A stretch of 64,000 nucleotides of DNA from Avidesulfovibrio sp964369685 (GTDB taxonomy: Bacteria > Desulfobacterota > Desulfovibrionia > Desulfovibrionales > Desulfovibrionaceae), in contig CAYJFB010000013.1 of NCBI GenBank assembly GCA_964369685.1, forward strand, positions 1 through 64,000. The letters run 5' to 3'. A program made the position numbers and the translations under genes. Positions 1-8,721 of the stretch are shown here, one piece after another. Below the pieces are notes generated by a model. That model saw only the letters and a program-made list of their open reading frames with translations, made no database searches and had not been told where the DNA came from. The stretch's first letter is position 1; each line of letters begins with the position of its first letter.

Positions 1-1
1 G

Positions 2-427
2 AACTTTACGCCATCTGATGATGACACTCTCTTCCCCGATGACGATGATACCAATATTGCCAATATTGGTGTAGAGGCGAACGGAGTATTTATGTTTTTT
101 TCGGGAAGCAATAACAGTTTCGGCACATTTTCTTTTGAAGCAGACCTACAAAACGGCACGATCAGCAATGCAGAATTGGTAACCTCCGATGCCGGTGCAG
201 GAGATTTTTCTGTGAAAGATGCCACAGGAGAGATTGGTGCAGACAGTTTCACAATCGATGGCGGTCAGGCTGAATTTGATGATCAAGCTGTCCGAGATTG
301 GAATATGACGGGCAATCAAGCCATCATTCCCGAAACAGAAGAAATTGATGGCTCTTTGAGTATTGAAACCGCTATTGGAAATGTTTTAGAAGGTGATTTT
401 TCAGGAATAGTGACGCACAATGAATAA
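2..427 (+). CDS. C-terminal part of a surface/FecR-type beta-rich protein (5' end outside window)
   Basis: The frame is open from the window edge to the TAA at 425-427, giving about 141 residues, so this is the 3' end of a longer gene; the ATG at 92 is internal. The product is acidic and rich in Asp, Gly, Ser and Thr, with a DDDDT stretch followed by alternating short strands. The phrase FSFEADLQNGTISNAELV resembles the C-terminal beta-barrel-like region of large FecR-domain or TbpB-like surface proteins in Desulfovibrionaceae. There is no cysteine and no membrane segment. Function cannot be assigned from this fragment; the surface role is inferred from composition and family resemblance. Confidence 0.55.
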   Translation, partial: NFTPSDDDTLFPDDDDTNIANIGVEANGVFMFFSGSNNSFGTFSFEADLQNGTISNAELVTSDAGAGDFSVKDATGEIGADSFTIDGGQAEFDDQAVRDWNMTGNQAIIPETEEIDGSLSIETAIGNVLEGDFSGIVTHNE

Positions 428-531
428 TAAACAACATGCCGATATACGATGTTTTTTTGTATATTGATATATTGTTTTATTATACCATTTTTTTTATTAG
501 AGTATTTTTTATCGTCAAACGGAGTCCATCC

Positions 532-560
532 TTGACATATCAGATACGGCCTGATATTTC
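532..560 (+). promoter_or_regulatory. Candidate sigma-70 promoter for dsrAB
   Basis: TTGACA at 532-537 is followed after 17 bases by a weak -10 (TATTTC, 555-560), about 130 bases upstream of dsrA. The -35 is perfect and the -10 poor. The 5' leader would include a small hairpin (CGCTC/GAGCG, 631-652). Confidence 0.35.
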
Positions 561-688
561 CTTGCGAAGTATCAATGTACTATACAGCGAACAGTGCGAA
601 GGGCGACAATGCACAGCCCGTCGACTTATGCGCTCCTCTATAAAAAAGAGCGTAACAGATACACCAAACCCTATGTGGAGGTAAGGCA

Positions 689-2002
689 ATGGCAAAACAT
701 CCAACCCCCAAGTTGGACCAGCTTGAATCCGGGCCCTGGCCCAGCTTTGTGTCCGACATTAAACAAGAGGCCGCGCATCGTGCAGCCAATCCAGAAGGTC
801 TGGACTTCCAGATTCCTGTGGATGCTCCCGACGATTTGCTTGGCGTTGTAGAGCTGTCTTTTACAGACGGTGAAACACACTGGAAACACGGCGGTATCGT
901 CGGTGTTTTCGGATACGGCGGCGGCGTTATCGGTCGTTATTGCGACCAACCCCAGATGTTCCCCGGCGTGGCACATTTCCACACCGTGCGTGTTGCCCAA
1001 CCTTCCGGAAAATATTACTCCAGTGACTACATCCGTCAACTGTGTGACATTTGGGATCTGCGTGGTTCCGGCTTGACCAATATGCACGGTTCCACCGGTG
1101 ACATCGTGCTCTTGGGCACCCAAACCCCCCAGCTTGAAGAAATTTTCTGGGAAATTACCCATAACATGAATACGGACCTCGGCGGTTCAGGATCTAACCT
1201 GCGTACCCCCGAAGCCTGTTTGGGTCAAAGCCGCTGTGAATTCGCTTGCTTCAATGCTCAGGATATGTGTTATCAACTGACCATGGATTACCAAGATGAA
1301 TTGCACCGCCCTGCCTTCCCGTATAAGTTTAAATTCAAATTCGACGGTTGTCCCAACGGTTGTGTGGCCTCTATTGCCCGTTCTGACTTCTCGGTCATCG
1401 GTACCTGGAAAGACGATATCAAAATCGATCAAGAAGCTGTCAAAGCATACGTCGGTGGCGAATTCAAACCCAATGCCGGTGCACACTCCGGTCGCGATTG
1501 GGGTAAATTTGATATTGAAGCCGAAGTCACAAACCTTTGTCCGACAAAGTGCATGAACTGGGATGGTTCTGAACTGACCATCAATACCGCTGAATGCGTG
1601 CGTTGTATGCACTGTATCAACACCATGCCTCGTGCTTTGCGTATCGGTGACGAACGCGGTGCTTCGATCCTCGTCGGTGCTAAAGCACCCATTCTCGACG
1701 GTGCACAAATGGGTTCTTTGCTGGTGCCCTTTATTCCTGCCGAAGCTCCCTACACAGAAGTCAAAGAAGTTGTTGAAAAAATTTGGGACTGGTGGATGGA
1801 AGAAGGTAAAAACCGTGAACGTCTCGGTGAAACCATCAAGCGTCTTTCCTTCCAGAAGCTGCTTGAAATGACAGAAGTTCCGGCTATGCCGCAACACGTC
1901 GTCCACCCGCGCGAAAATCCCTACATCTTCTTCAAAGAAGAAGAAGTGACCGGTGGCTGGAACCGCGATCTTGCGGCCTACCGTCAAAGACATCAACGCT
2001 AA
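689..2002 (+). CDS. dsrA: Dissimilatory sulfite reductase subunit alpha
   Basis: This is the alpha subunit of the cytoplasmic siroheme enzyme that reduces sulfite in the last step of sulfite respiration, working as an alpha2beta2 core with DsrC. The 437-residue length is normal for DsrA. The siroheme/[4Fe-4S] region shows CLGQSRCEFACFNAQD and FDGCPNGCVASIARSD. An inserted ferredoxin domain follows with LCPTKCMNW and ECVRCMHCINTMPRAL. GGAGG at 677-681 sits 7 bases before the ATG. dsrB starts 15 bases after the stop, so the two are co-transcribed. The identification is secure; the electron donor (organosulfonate-derived sulfite or sulfate) cannot be told from this window. Confidence 0.98.
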   Translation: MAKHPTPKLDQLESGPWPSFVSDIKQEAAHRAANPEGLDFQIPVDAPDDLLGVVELSFTDGETHWKHGGIVGVFGYGGGVIGRYCDQPQMFPGVAHFHTVRVAQPSGKYYSSDYIRQLCDIWDLRGSGLTNMHGSTGDIVLLGTQTPQLEEIFWEITHNMNTDLGGSGSNLRTPEACLGQSRCEFACFNAQDMCYQLTMDYQDELHRPAFPYKFKFKFDGCPNGCVASIARSDFSVIGTWKDDIKIDQEAVKAYVGGEFKPNAGAHSGRDWGKFDIEAEVTNLCPTKCMNWDGSELTINTAECVRCMHCINTMPRALRIGDERGASILVGAKAPILDGAQMGSLLVPFIPAEAPYTEVKEVVEKIWDWWMEEGKNRERLGETIKRLSFQKLLEMTEVPAMPQHVVHPRENPYIFFKEEEVTGGWNRDLAAYRQRHQR

Positions 2003-2017
2003 AGAGAGGGGACGACA

Positions 2018-3442
2018 ATGGCGTTCATTTCTTCCGGATATAATCCCGAAAAACCTATGGAAGGTCGTATCTCTGATATCGGCCCTCGCAAATATGACTC
2101 TTTCTTCCCCGAAGTTATTAAAAAGAACTTCGGCAAATGGCTGTATCACGAAATTCTTGAGCCCGGTGTTCTCGTACACGTGGCCGAGTCCGGTGACAAA
2201 ATCTTCACCGTTCGTGCAGGCACAAGCCGTCTGATGTCAACATCTCACATGCGTGAAATGTGTGAAATTGCTGACAAATATTGTGATGGACATTTCCGCT
2301 TCACCACCCGTAGTAACGTGGAATTCTTGGTTTCCGACGAAAGCAAATTGGAACCCTTGAAAAAAGATCTCGCCGGACGTAAATTTGAAGGCGGTTCAAA
2401 TAAATTCCCCGTGGGCGGCACCGGTGCAGGTATCACCAATATCGTGCATACCCAAGGTTGGGTTCACTGTCACACCCCCGCAACGGACGCTTCAGGCCCC
2501 GTTAAAGCCATCATGGACGTTGTCTACGATGATTTTAAAGATCATCGTATGCCTGCTCCTGTGCGCATTTCTTTGGCTTGTTGCTTGAACATGTGTGGTG
2601 CTGTGCACTGTTCGGACATCGGTGTTGTCGGTATTCACCGTAAACCCCCGATGATCGATAACCATTGGGTTGACCAATTGTGCGAAATTCCTTTGGCTGT
2701 GGCTGCTTGTCCTACTGCGGCTGTGCGTCCTGTCAAAGTGGATCTCGAAGATGGTAAAAAAGTCAACTCTTTGGCCATTAAAAACGAACGTTGCATGTAC
2801 TGCGGTAACTGTTACACCATGTGTCCCGCACTGCCCATCTCTGACGGTGAAGGCGACGGTTGCGTAATCATGGTTGGCGGTAAGGTTTCTAACCGTATCT
2901 CCATGCCCAAGTTCTCTAAAGTGGTTGTGGCTTACATCCCCAACGAAATGCCTCGCTGGCCTTCGCTGACCGAGAAGATTAAACAAATCATCGAAGTCTA
3001 TGCCGAAAACGCCAACAAATATGAACGCTTGGGTGATTGGGCCGAACGTATCGGTTGGGAAAAGTTCTTTGAACTGACCGGCCTTGAGTTCACCCACCAC
3101 TTGATCGACGATTTCCGTGATCCCGCTTACTATACCTGGCGTCAAAGCACACAGTTCAAGTTCACTGACGTGGACGGCTATGTGTCTCACGCAGACGGTC
3201 AAGGCGAAGAATCCGGTTCTGTTACCGCTGAAGACAAGAAAAAGATTGTGGACTTCCTTGAAGCCAAATCCAGCACGAAGTCTAAATTCTACTTCAATAA
3301 CTTCCTTGAGCTGTTCCCCGGCAAGAGCCCTCGCTTTGTTAAGCAAGTGCTCACCGACCTGGTCAGCGATGACGTTGTTGTGTACTGGTCTTCCGGTTCT
3401 ACAACCATGTACAGCCTCAAAGGCGCCGGTAAAGGCATCTAA
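2018..3442 (+). CDS. dsrB: Dissimilatory sulfite reductase beta subunit fused to DsrD
   Basis: Residues 1 to about 381 are a complete DsrB, with SLACCLNMCGAVHCSDIGV for siroheme/cluster binding and a ferredoxin domain (CEIPLAVAACPTAAV, ERCMYCGNCYTMCPALPI). After a linker of about 20 residues (GYVSHADGQGEESGS), residues about 400-474 are a full DsrD winged-helix domain ending YWSSGSTTMYSLKGAGKGI. DsrD is usually a separate protein of about 78 residues and is reported to activate DsrAB. One uninterrupted frame links the two, and no start or Shine-Dalgarno is seen at the junction. The fused form is known from Bilophila wadsworthia, so it is lineage-informative. GAGAGGGGAC precedes the ATG. Two hairpins follow the stop. 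Confidence 0.97.
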   Translation: MAFISSGYNPEKPMEGRISDIGPRKYDSFFPEVIKKNFGKWLYHEILEPGVLVHVAESGDKIFTVRAGTSRLMSTSHMREMCEIADKYCDGHFRFTTRSNVEFLVSDESKLEPLKKDLAGRKFEGGSNKFPVGGTGAGITNIVHTQGWVHCHTPATDASGPVKAIMDVVYDDFKDHRMPAPVRISLACCLNMCGAVHCSDIGVVGIHRKPPMIDNHWVDQLCEIPLAVAACPTAAVRPVKVDLEDGKKVNSLAIKNERCMYCGNCYTMCPALPISDGEGDGCVIMVGGKVSNRISMPKFSKVVVAYIPNEMPRWPSLTEKIKQIIEVYAENANKYERLGDWAERIGWEKFFELTGLEFTHHLIDDFRDPAYYTWRQSTQFKFTDVDGYVSHADGQGEESGSVTAEDKKKIVDFLEAKSSTKSKFYFNNFLELFPGKSPRFVKQVLTDLVSDDVVVYWSSGSTTMYSLKGAGKGI

Positions 3443-3445
3443 TTG

Positions 3446-3478
3446 TTTTTTTGGGGGAGGGTATACTCCCCCAAAAAA
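3446..3478 (+). repeat. G-run/C-run hairpin after dsrB
   Basis: A T-run plus GGGGGAG pairs with CTCCCCC plus an A-run around a GGTATA loop, starting 3 bases after the stop. There is no U-tract after the stem on the plus strand. Similar hairpins lie near 13031-13049 and 53186-53205, so this may be a dispersed 3'-end element rather than a standard terminator. Confidence 0.6.
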
Positions 3479-3511
3479 TCCAGATGTCTCTATCGTTGCG
3501 ACAGGTAGAGT

Positions 3512-3562
3512 AAAAAAGAAGGATGACACATGGTTTTACCGTGTTTGTCATCCTTCTTTTTT
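3512..3562 (+). terminator. Rho-independent terminator of the dsr operon
   Basis: AAAAAAGAAGGATGACAC pairs with GTTTGTCATCCTTCTTTTTT around a short loop and runs into a T-tract. A-run and T-run flank the stem, so it can act in both directions and also end the convergent dksA transcript. Confidence 0.85.
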
Positions 3563-3662
3563 ATTTTATTCACAGCTTTATTCACGTCAATTGATGAGAC
3601 TTCTTTATATCTTGAGACATAGAGTCTTCTCACAAGGTTTTTTCTTCGAAAAAAACTTACAT

Positions 3663-4025
3663 TCACTCACCCCGTTGAATTTCACCTTCTTCTTGACGGC
3701 TTTTGCAATTGATACACAATTTTGTCACAGGGCGCGCTTTCAATCGAGGCACACTGATGTCTTCACCGCACTCGTCACAAACGCCGTAAGAACCGTCTTC
3801 CAAGCGTTCAATGGCAGCCTGAATTTTGCGGATAAGACGACGCTCACGATCTCTGATACGCAGAGTAAATGCGCGATCCGATTCAGCAGAGGCTCTATCC
3901 GCAGGATCGGCAAACACTTCGTTGCCATCGGTCAAATCCTCCAGAGTGGAATCACCCTTCAGCTGTGCTTCCGCCAACATATTTTGTAAAAGCTCGCGGA
4001 AATATTCAAGTTCATTCTGTTCCAA
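3663..4025 (-). CDS. dksA: DksA/TraR family RNA polymerase-binding regulator
   Basis: DksA binds the RNA polymerase secondary channel and with ppGpp adjusts rRNA and amino-acid promoters. The 120-residue product has an N-terminal coiled-coil with DPADRA at its tip (D40, D43, A45, the conserved DxxDxA). It also has a C4 zinc finger with C83, C86, C104 and C107. The start is read as TTG at 4025 because GGGAGG (4032-4037, minus strand) stands six bases upstream; no in-frame ATG lies close by. It is slightly shorter than E. coli DksA (151), as is common in Desulfovibrionaceae. It stands alone, convergent with the dsr operon. Confidence 0.92.
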   Translation of the reverse strand: MEQNELEYFRELLQNMLAEAQLKGDSTLEDLTDGNEVFADPADRASAESDRAFTLRIRDRERRLIRKIQAAIERLEDGSYGVCDECGEDISVPRLKARPVTKLCINCKSRQEEGEIQRGE

Positions 4026-4171
4026 GCTTTTCCTCCCAACACGATACTATAACGTGTTATACTCTGTTTTTACTGTGTTCTCGCTATATAAGCTTTTTTT
4101 TTCTGTTCGTAAAGATATTAAAAGAAGTTATCAACAATATTTTTTTCTTTTGCAGCAAAGAAAAAAGCAAT

Positions 4172-4212
4172 AAAAAAGGAAATACAAAAGTGATTTCTTT
4201 TGTATTTCCTTT
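4172..4212 (-). terminator. Rho-independent terminator downstream of the OmpH-like gene
   Basis: A perfect 13-bp stem (GGAAATACAAAAG at 4178-4190 with CTTTTGTATTTCC at 4197-4209) is followed on the minus strand by six T residues. It ends the 4259-4771 transcript before dksA. Confidence 0.85.
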
Positions 4213-4258
4213 CTGAAAACAACGTGTTCTTCAAAGAATAAGACTAGATATCTTTATT

Positions 4259-4771
4259 TTATTTTTTTTCTGTTTCTTTTTCTGCAGGTTTGGGTGCTTC
4301 CAAGGCAGGAATCGTTACCTTTTCAAAGGTCACAGGTTTTTTATCCATAACAGCAATCACGTCTTTGGTAATATCGGCTTGTTCATCAAAGGCCAACAAA
4401 CCTTCTGTGCTGATGACTGCGGTATATTTTTTTTCTTTTCGAACAAGCTGAATGGCTTCTTCAATTTGAGTATTGATCACATCCATCATTTTTTGTTGCT
4501 GTTCAGTGACAATTTGCTGGTATTGACCAAACGTTTCTTGCAAAGCAAGACGAATACCCTCGTCTTCATTCATTTTTTCAAGTAACGTTTGGGCTTTTGT
4601 AAATTGCTCTTGGATGTCGGTTTCCATTTGTTGCAGATGAGCAAGCCCTGCTTTACCCGATGCACTTTCTTGATACAGTTTACTCGGATCGACCACGGCA
4701 ATGGTTGCACCGGTGAAGCCACTGCCCAAAAACATGATCACCAAAAGTGCAAAGGTGCTAAAAAGCCGCAT
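4259..4771 (-). CDS. OmpH/Skp family periplasmic chaperone-like protein
   Basis: The 170-residue product starts with a signal peptide (MRLFSTFALLVIMFLGSGFTGA) and continues with TIAVVDPSKLYQES, the usual first strand of OmpH/Skp proteins. A long Gln/Glu-rich helix (about residues 50-115) follows, which would form the tentacle of the trimeric chaperone that holds unfolded outer-membrane proteins. The C-terminus is a Lys/Glu/Pro tail. The start at 4771 is preferred over an upstream in-frame ATG at 4786 because GGAGGTGG (4777-4784) fits it. Skp is usually next to bamA or lpxD; here it is a single gene, so its specific client is unknown. Confidence 0.8.
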   Translation of the reverse strand: MRLFSTFALLVIMFLGSGFTGATIAVVDPSKLYQESASGKAGLAHLQQMETDIQEQFTKAQTLLEKMNEDEGIRLALQETFGQYQQIVTEQQQKMMDVINTQIEEAIQLVRKEKKYTAVISTEGLLAFDEQADITKDVIAVMDKKPVTFEKVTIPALEAPKPAEKETEKK

Positions 4772-4840
4772 GAGTGCCACCTCCAAAAAATAATATGGTT
4801 AAAAAAAATTCAACAAACAGCGCAGACAATAAAGCACTTT

Positions 4841-4868
4841 GCAAGGAAGAGCAACTCTTCTTCCTTGC
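4841..4868 (-). terminator. Hairpin downstream of the Hsp70-VWA gene
   Basis: GCAAGGAAGA pairs with TCTTCCTTGC (4859-4868) about 80 bases after the Hsp70-VWA stop. The stem is strong but no clear U-run follows on the minus strand, so terminator function is likely rather than certain. Confidence 0.5.
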
Positions 4869-4948
4869 CGTTTTGAGATTGTTTGTAGAGGAATGATGTT
4901 ATTTTATATGCTTTCTTTGAACTCGCTTCGTAAGCCTGCAATTCTTTA

Positions 4949-7120
4949 TTACTGATTGTGCAATGGGGTAAAATGCAGGCTGAGTAAACCGCGATCGGCA
5001 TCGGGATTTACATCATGTATGGCGGAAGTCAGGACTTTGGCAATACGTGAGAATGTCGAACCAAGTTCTTCAACTTGAGTAAAGATGCTCGCCTCTTTTG
5101 TGGAGGCCACGGCATTCAAAAAGCGTTTATCGGCGGTGCCAAAACCTGTGGCAACAATATTAATGCCTGCGGCGTGGCAGCGTTTTGCTTGGGCGATGGC
5201 GATTTCTTGTTTATACCAGATGCCATCGGCAAGAATCAACGCCACAACATGTTCATCACTATACGGTTCAAGTGTTTCATAAATCAGATCAAAGGGATGT
5301 GCACTATTGCCAAACCCGAGACGATGCATACCAATCTCCAAGGCATCAATGGCACTGTGAATCAATTCGCTGTCGCGAGTCGGCGCACACAGTAAACGCA
5401 CGCGATCCGCTGTCACCGCTAACCCTACAGAACACAAGCGTAAATCCAATTCTTCAACAAAGCGATGCGCGGCTTTACGCGCTTCGGCAAGGGCGTTGCC
5501 TTCCATAGATGCAGAAAGATCAATCACCAAGAGCGTGTGTGTATGACGGACGTTGAAACGTTTTGCAGATTCAGGTGAACCGTAAAAACGTTCGGCTTCA
5601 CCGAGAGCAACACTTTCACGGGTTACGGGGAGTTTTTTCCCGGAAAGCGTGTCAGTCGCATTGACGTGTACAAGACCGCTCTTATCATAGTGATATTCAA
5701 TGCCAATCCGCGCTTTACCGCTTGGGTTGCCTGAAATACGGCGCACAACATGTCTGTCCATAAACGTGAGATCATGCGGTGAGGTGCTTTCACCTTGAGT
5801 CAGAAAAATATCCATAATTGTTGAGCCGTGTGTGGGCACGTTCAAAATCAAATCGCGTGATGCTGTACAAGGTACGGGCGTGTCTTTTCTCAGTAAAATT
5901 TCATTAACAAACCGCGTGCCGTCTTCAGATTCGACAAGAACACCAAGGCTGTGCGTGGTCACATCATGAATGGCACGCACACCCGGCAACGTGTATGCAA
6001 AGGTTTTTGGGGGTGTGATTTTCGTCTGGTCTGGTTGTGTTTTTGGTGCGTGCGCTTCGAGGTGTGCGGCTTCCAAGGCCGCACCGAGCGCCACGGCTTC
6101 ATCGACATTGACTCCCGACAGAGGCTCTTTACCAAATAATGTTGTGATAAGTTCGTGTATCATGGGCATGCGTGTTGATCCGCCGACCAACAAAATGTTG
6201 TCCACATTCTTTGCGCGCAAGCCTGTTTGTGTCAACAATTTCTCGCATAAGGATCGTGTGCGTTGCAACAAGTCGGCGGTTAAATCGGCAAAATGTTCGC
6301 GTGTCAGTTCATATCGTCCGCTGAATTTGCCATGACGAAGCGTGACGGTCGTGCTTGTGGCTGATGAAAGTTGCTTTTTGGCATTTTCGGCTTTGAGCAA
6401 CAATTCACCGATCACTTCCATATCTTCCGTCGGATCGACATGAAATTCATTTTGAAAAGCATCCAGCAGATGATCGACAATGCGTTCATCCCAATCTTTA
6501 CCACCAAGGCGATAGTCGCCTTCTGAAGACAATACCGCAAGCTCATTTTCACGCACTTCAAGCAGCGTGACATCAAACGTTCCGCCACCCAAATCATATA
6601 CCAAAAGACGCTGACCGTTCATTGCCGCAAGTTCGGTAGCTTGCGCTGCGCTGTAGGCCCATGCGGCGGCTGTCGGTTCATTGAGTGTATGCAACACTTG
6701 AAGACCCACCTTTTCCGCTGCCAAGGCCGTATTACGTCGTTCTGTTTCACGAAAATACGCAGGTACGGTAATCACCGCACGCTCAATGCTGTCTCCCACA
6801 ACGCGCTCTGCGTCCTTTTTTAATTTTTCCAAAACAAGACTCGAAAGTTCTACAGCTGTATAATCTTTATCGGGTGCGGGAAAAATATAATTGGGATTGC
6901 CCATTTCGCGTTTAAAAAAGACCGCAACGGACGGATCGCCCGCTTCTTTACGCGCCTTGGCTTCTTGACCGACAACAACACCCCCTGCACCAAAGGCCAC
7001 ACAGGATGGCGTAACACGAATGCCTTCGGCGTTGGCAATAATAACCGCGTTTCCATGCTCATCAAGTCGCGCCAATGCTGAATTTGTCGTGCCAAGATCA
7101 ATTCCTACGGTAATCCCCAT
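4949..7120 (-). CDS. Hsp70 (DnaK-like) ATPase fused to a von Willebrand factor A domain
   Basis: The 723-residue protein opens with a complete Hsp70 nucleotide-binding domain: phosphate-1 loop DLGTTNS at residues 8-14, then VYDLGGGTFDVTLLEV and ILLVGGSTRMPM. A DnaK-type beta substrate-binding region follows (about 395-515, including THSLGV and an NPSG turn). The alpha-helical lid expected next is replaced by a VWA domain (about 525-700) with a MIDAS metal site, DLSAS, near residue 533. An ATP-driven chaperone that clamps a metal-dependent protein-binding module is the likely mode; the client is unknown. Start 7120 fits AAAGGA. No dnaJ or grpE is adjacent, so it is not the housekeeping DnaK. 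Confidence 0.9.
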   Translation of the reverse strand: MGITVGIDLGTTNSALARLDEHGNAVIIANAEGIRVTPSCVAFGAGGVVVGQEAKARKEAGDPSVAVFFKREMGNPNYIFPAPDKDYTAVELSSLVLEKLKKDAERVVGDSIERAVITVPAYFRETERRNTALAAEKVGLQVLHTLNEPTAAAWAYSAAQATELAAMNGQRLLVYDLGGGTFDVTLLEVRENELAVLSSEGDYRLGGKDWDERIVDHLLDAFQNEFHVDPTEDMEVIGELLLKAENAKKQLSSATSTTVTLRHGKFSGRYELTREHFADLTADLLQRTRSLCEKLLTQTGLRAKNVDNILLVGGSTRMPMIHELITTLFGKEPLSGVNVDEAVALGAALEAAHLEAHAPKTQPDQTKITPPKTFAYTLPGVRAIHDVTTHSLGVLVESEDGTRFVNEILLRKDTPVPCTASRDLILNVPTHGSTIMDIFLTQGESTSPHDLTFMDRHVVRRISGNPSGKARIGIEYHYDKSGLVHVNATDTLSGKKLPVTRESVALGEAERFYGSPESAKRFNVRHTHTLLVIDLSASMEGNALAEARKAAHRFVEELDLRLCSVGLAVTADRVRLLCAPTRDSELIHSAIDALEIGMHRLGFGNSAHPFDLIYETLEPYSDEHVVALILADGIWYKQEIAIAQAKRCHAAGINIVATGFGTADKRFLNAVASTKEASIFTQVEELGSTFSRIAKVLTSAIHDVNPDADRGLLSLHFTPLHNQ

Positions 7121-7232
7121 GACGTGTCCTTTTTGTTGTTTTTCTCTTCGCAAGCGCGCGTTTTGTTAGGATCAATAAAACAGAGTCTCACAAACAGCAG
7201 AGTCTTCCAAATAGACTTCATCGTTCTCAAAG

Positions 7233-7275
7233 CGAAAAGCTCACAAGAGTCCTGCCCCTGTGAGCTTTTCGCTCT
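7233..7275 (-). terminator. Strong hairpin after secG
   Basis: AGCGAAAAGCTCACA (7233-7247) pairs perfectly over 15 bp with 7261-7275, 30 bases past the secG stop. The U-run is weak, but position and stem strength suggest a transcript end. Confidence 0.6.
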
Positions 7276-7304
7276 TAACTATAGATGTCTCAAACAAAAT
7301 CAGT

Positions 7305-7748
7305 TTATTCTTGCGAATTTTCAGGACTCGTTGTCGATTGTTCTTGTGTTGGTGGTGTGACTGTTTCCGGTGCTGTTGTGTCAACTGTTGGGTTTTGTGA
7401 TTCGATCACTTGTGTCGTGGGCACTTCAGGCGTTGTCGGTGCAACGGTTTCGGGCGTTGTTGGGGCTGTCGGTGCAGCGGTGTTTTCAAGGCGAATGTCA
7501 AGAATCGAGGAATCGTCTTGGTTGGCAGTATTTGTCAAAACATTATAACTCAGCGATGTGATGACAAAAAGTACGGCAACAAATGTTGTCAGTTTTGTCA
7601 ACAAACCGCCTGCACCCGAACTGCCAAAAACTGAAGCATTGCCACCGCCAAAAATAACCCCCATGCCTTCTTTGCCCGCTTGCAAGAGTACAAGGACAAC
7701 AAGAAACACACAAACAATCACATGTAATGTCAAAAGAAGAGTTTCCAA
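7305..7748 (-). CDS. secG: Preprotein translocase subunit SecG
   Basis: SecG is the small subunit of the SecYEG channel in the inner membrane. Two hydrophobic helices (about residues 3-22 and 50-68) flank the conserved loop LLQAGKEGMGVIFGGG...SVFGSSGA. After the second helix comes a 70-residue tail almost free of hydrophobic residues and rich in Thr, Pro, Glu and Gln, which makes the protein longer (147) than E. coli SecG (110). The start is read as TTG at 7748, with AGGAG six bases upstream. It lies 145 bases downstream of tpiA on the same strand, the usual tpiA-secG arrangement, so the two are probably co-transcribed. Confidence 0.92.
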   Translation of the reverse strand: METLLLTLHVIVCVFLVVLVLLQAGKEGMGVIFGGGNASVFGSSGAGGLLTKLTTFVAVLFVITSLSYNVLTNTANQDDSSILDIRLENTAAPTAPTTPETVAPTTPEVPTTQVIESQNPTVDTTAPETVTPPTQEQSTTSPENSQE

Positions 7749-7893
7749 AAGATGCTCCTACAGATTTTTTGCACAGATTTTTCCTGTGGCATAAACGCTT
7801 TAGCCTGCTGGTGGCGAGAAGCGTCTTTCGCCAAAACGTGTGCAAGCACCGTATATCTATCCTGAAAAACTCCCAAGGAGTACAGAAACACTG

Positions 7894-8643
7894 TTAGGCT
7901 AAGGCAATGTTCGTAAAACTATCAGCCTGTAAAGAAGCTCCTCCTACCAGAACTCCGTTGACATTGTCAAGTGTCAGAATTTGTGTGGCATTTTCCGGTT
8001 TTACACTGCCGCCGTAAAGAATGGGCATGGTGTCTGCGTCAACACTCGAAATATCAGCAAGCAAGCGGCGCACAAGCGCGTGTGCTTCCACAATATCATC
8101 ATTGGAAGCCACTTTCCCTGTACCGATGGCCCAAACGGGTTCATAAGCCAAGGCAAGGCGTTCCATGGGCAGAGATTTTTCTTGACGCAATGTTTCAAGC
8201 TGACTGCGCAAAACGGTTTCAAGTTTTCCGGCTTCCCGTTCTTCGAGGGTTTCTCCGATACATAACATCACGGAAAAGTCTTTTTCAAGACAACAATGCA
8301 CTTTTTCTCCAACGAGTTTTTCACTTTCGCCAAAAACATGACGACGCTCGGAATGGCCTGCAAGCACCCATTGAACACCACAATCTTGCAACATTCTGGG
8401 TGATATTTCGCCTGTAAATGCCCCTTCTTCTGCAGGGTACACGTTTTGCGCTCCAAGATTCAACCAACTTGTGCCGGACACAATCGCAGAAATATCTGAA
8501 AGAGCCGTAAACGGTGAGAAAACAAGCACTTCACGATCTTTTTTAAGATTTGTTCCGATCAGTTGTTGCAATTCTCCGATATAATTTTTGGCTTCGGCAC
8601 GAGTTTTATACATTTTCCAGTTGGCTGCAATAATGGTACGCAT
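7894..8643 (-). CDS. tpiA: Triose-phosphate isomerase
   Basis: This glycolytic and gluconeogenic enzyme interconverts dihydroxyacetone phosphate and glyceraldehyde 3-phosphate. The 249-residue TIM barrel is full length. Catalytic elements are visible: NWKMYK near the N-terminus (Asn and Lys), AGHSERR (electrophilic His), AYEPVWAIGTG (catalytic Glu and mobile loop 6) and YGGSVKPEN with LVGGASL for phosphate binding. GGGAG precedes the ATG. It is followed by secG on the same strand and has a candidate promoter about 80 bases upstream. Confidence 0.98.
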   Translation of the reverse strand: MRTIIAANWKMYKTRAEAKNYIGELQQLIGTNLKKDREVLVFSPFTALSDISAIVSGTSWLNLGAQNVYPAEEGAFTGEISPRMLQDCGVQWVLAGHSERRHVFGESEKLVGEKVHCCLEKDFSVMLCIGETLEEREAGKLETVLRSQLETLRQEKSLPMERLALAYEPVWAIGTGKVASNDDIVEAHALVRRLLADISSVDADTMPILYGGSVKPENATQILTLDNVNGVLVGGASLQADSFTNIALA

Positions 8644-8721
8644 AACACTCCCTTTTGTTTTTAAGGTTTTTCGTTTTTTTTCTTGAAAGACGCCATAAGA
8701 ACTTCTGATTACAGTTTATCT

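Noticed and set aside
1187..3529. Long antisense reading frames (330 and 345 residues) opposite dsrA and dsrB
   Set aside because: They mirror the codon structure of strongly coding dsrAB, have no ribosome site and no recognisable protein; shadow frames.
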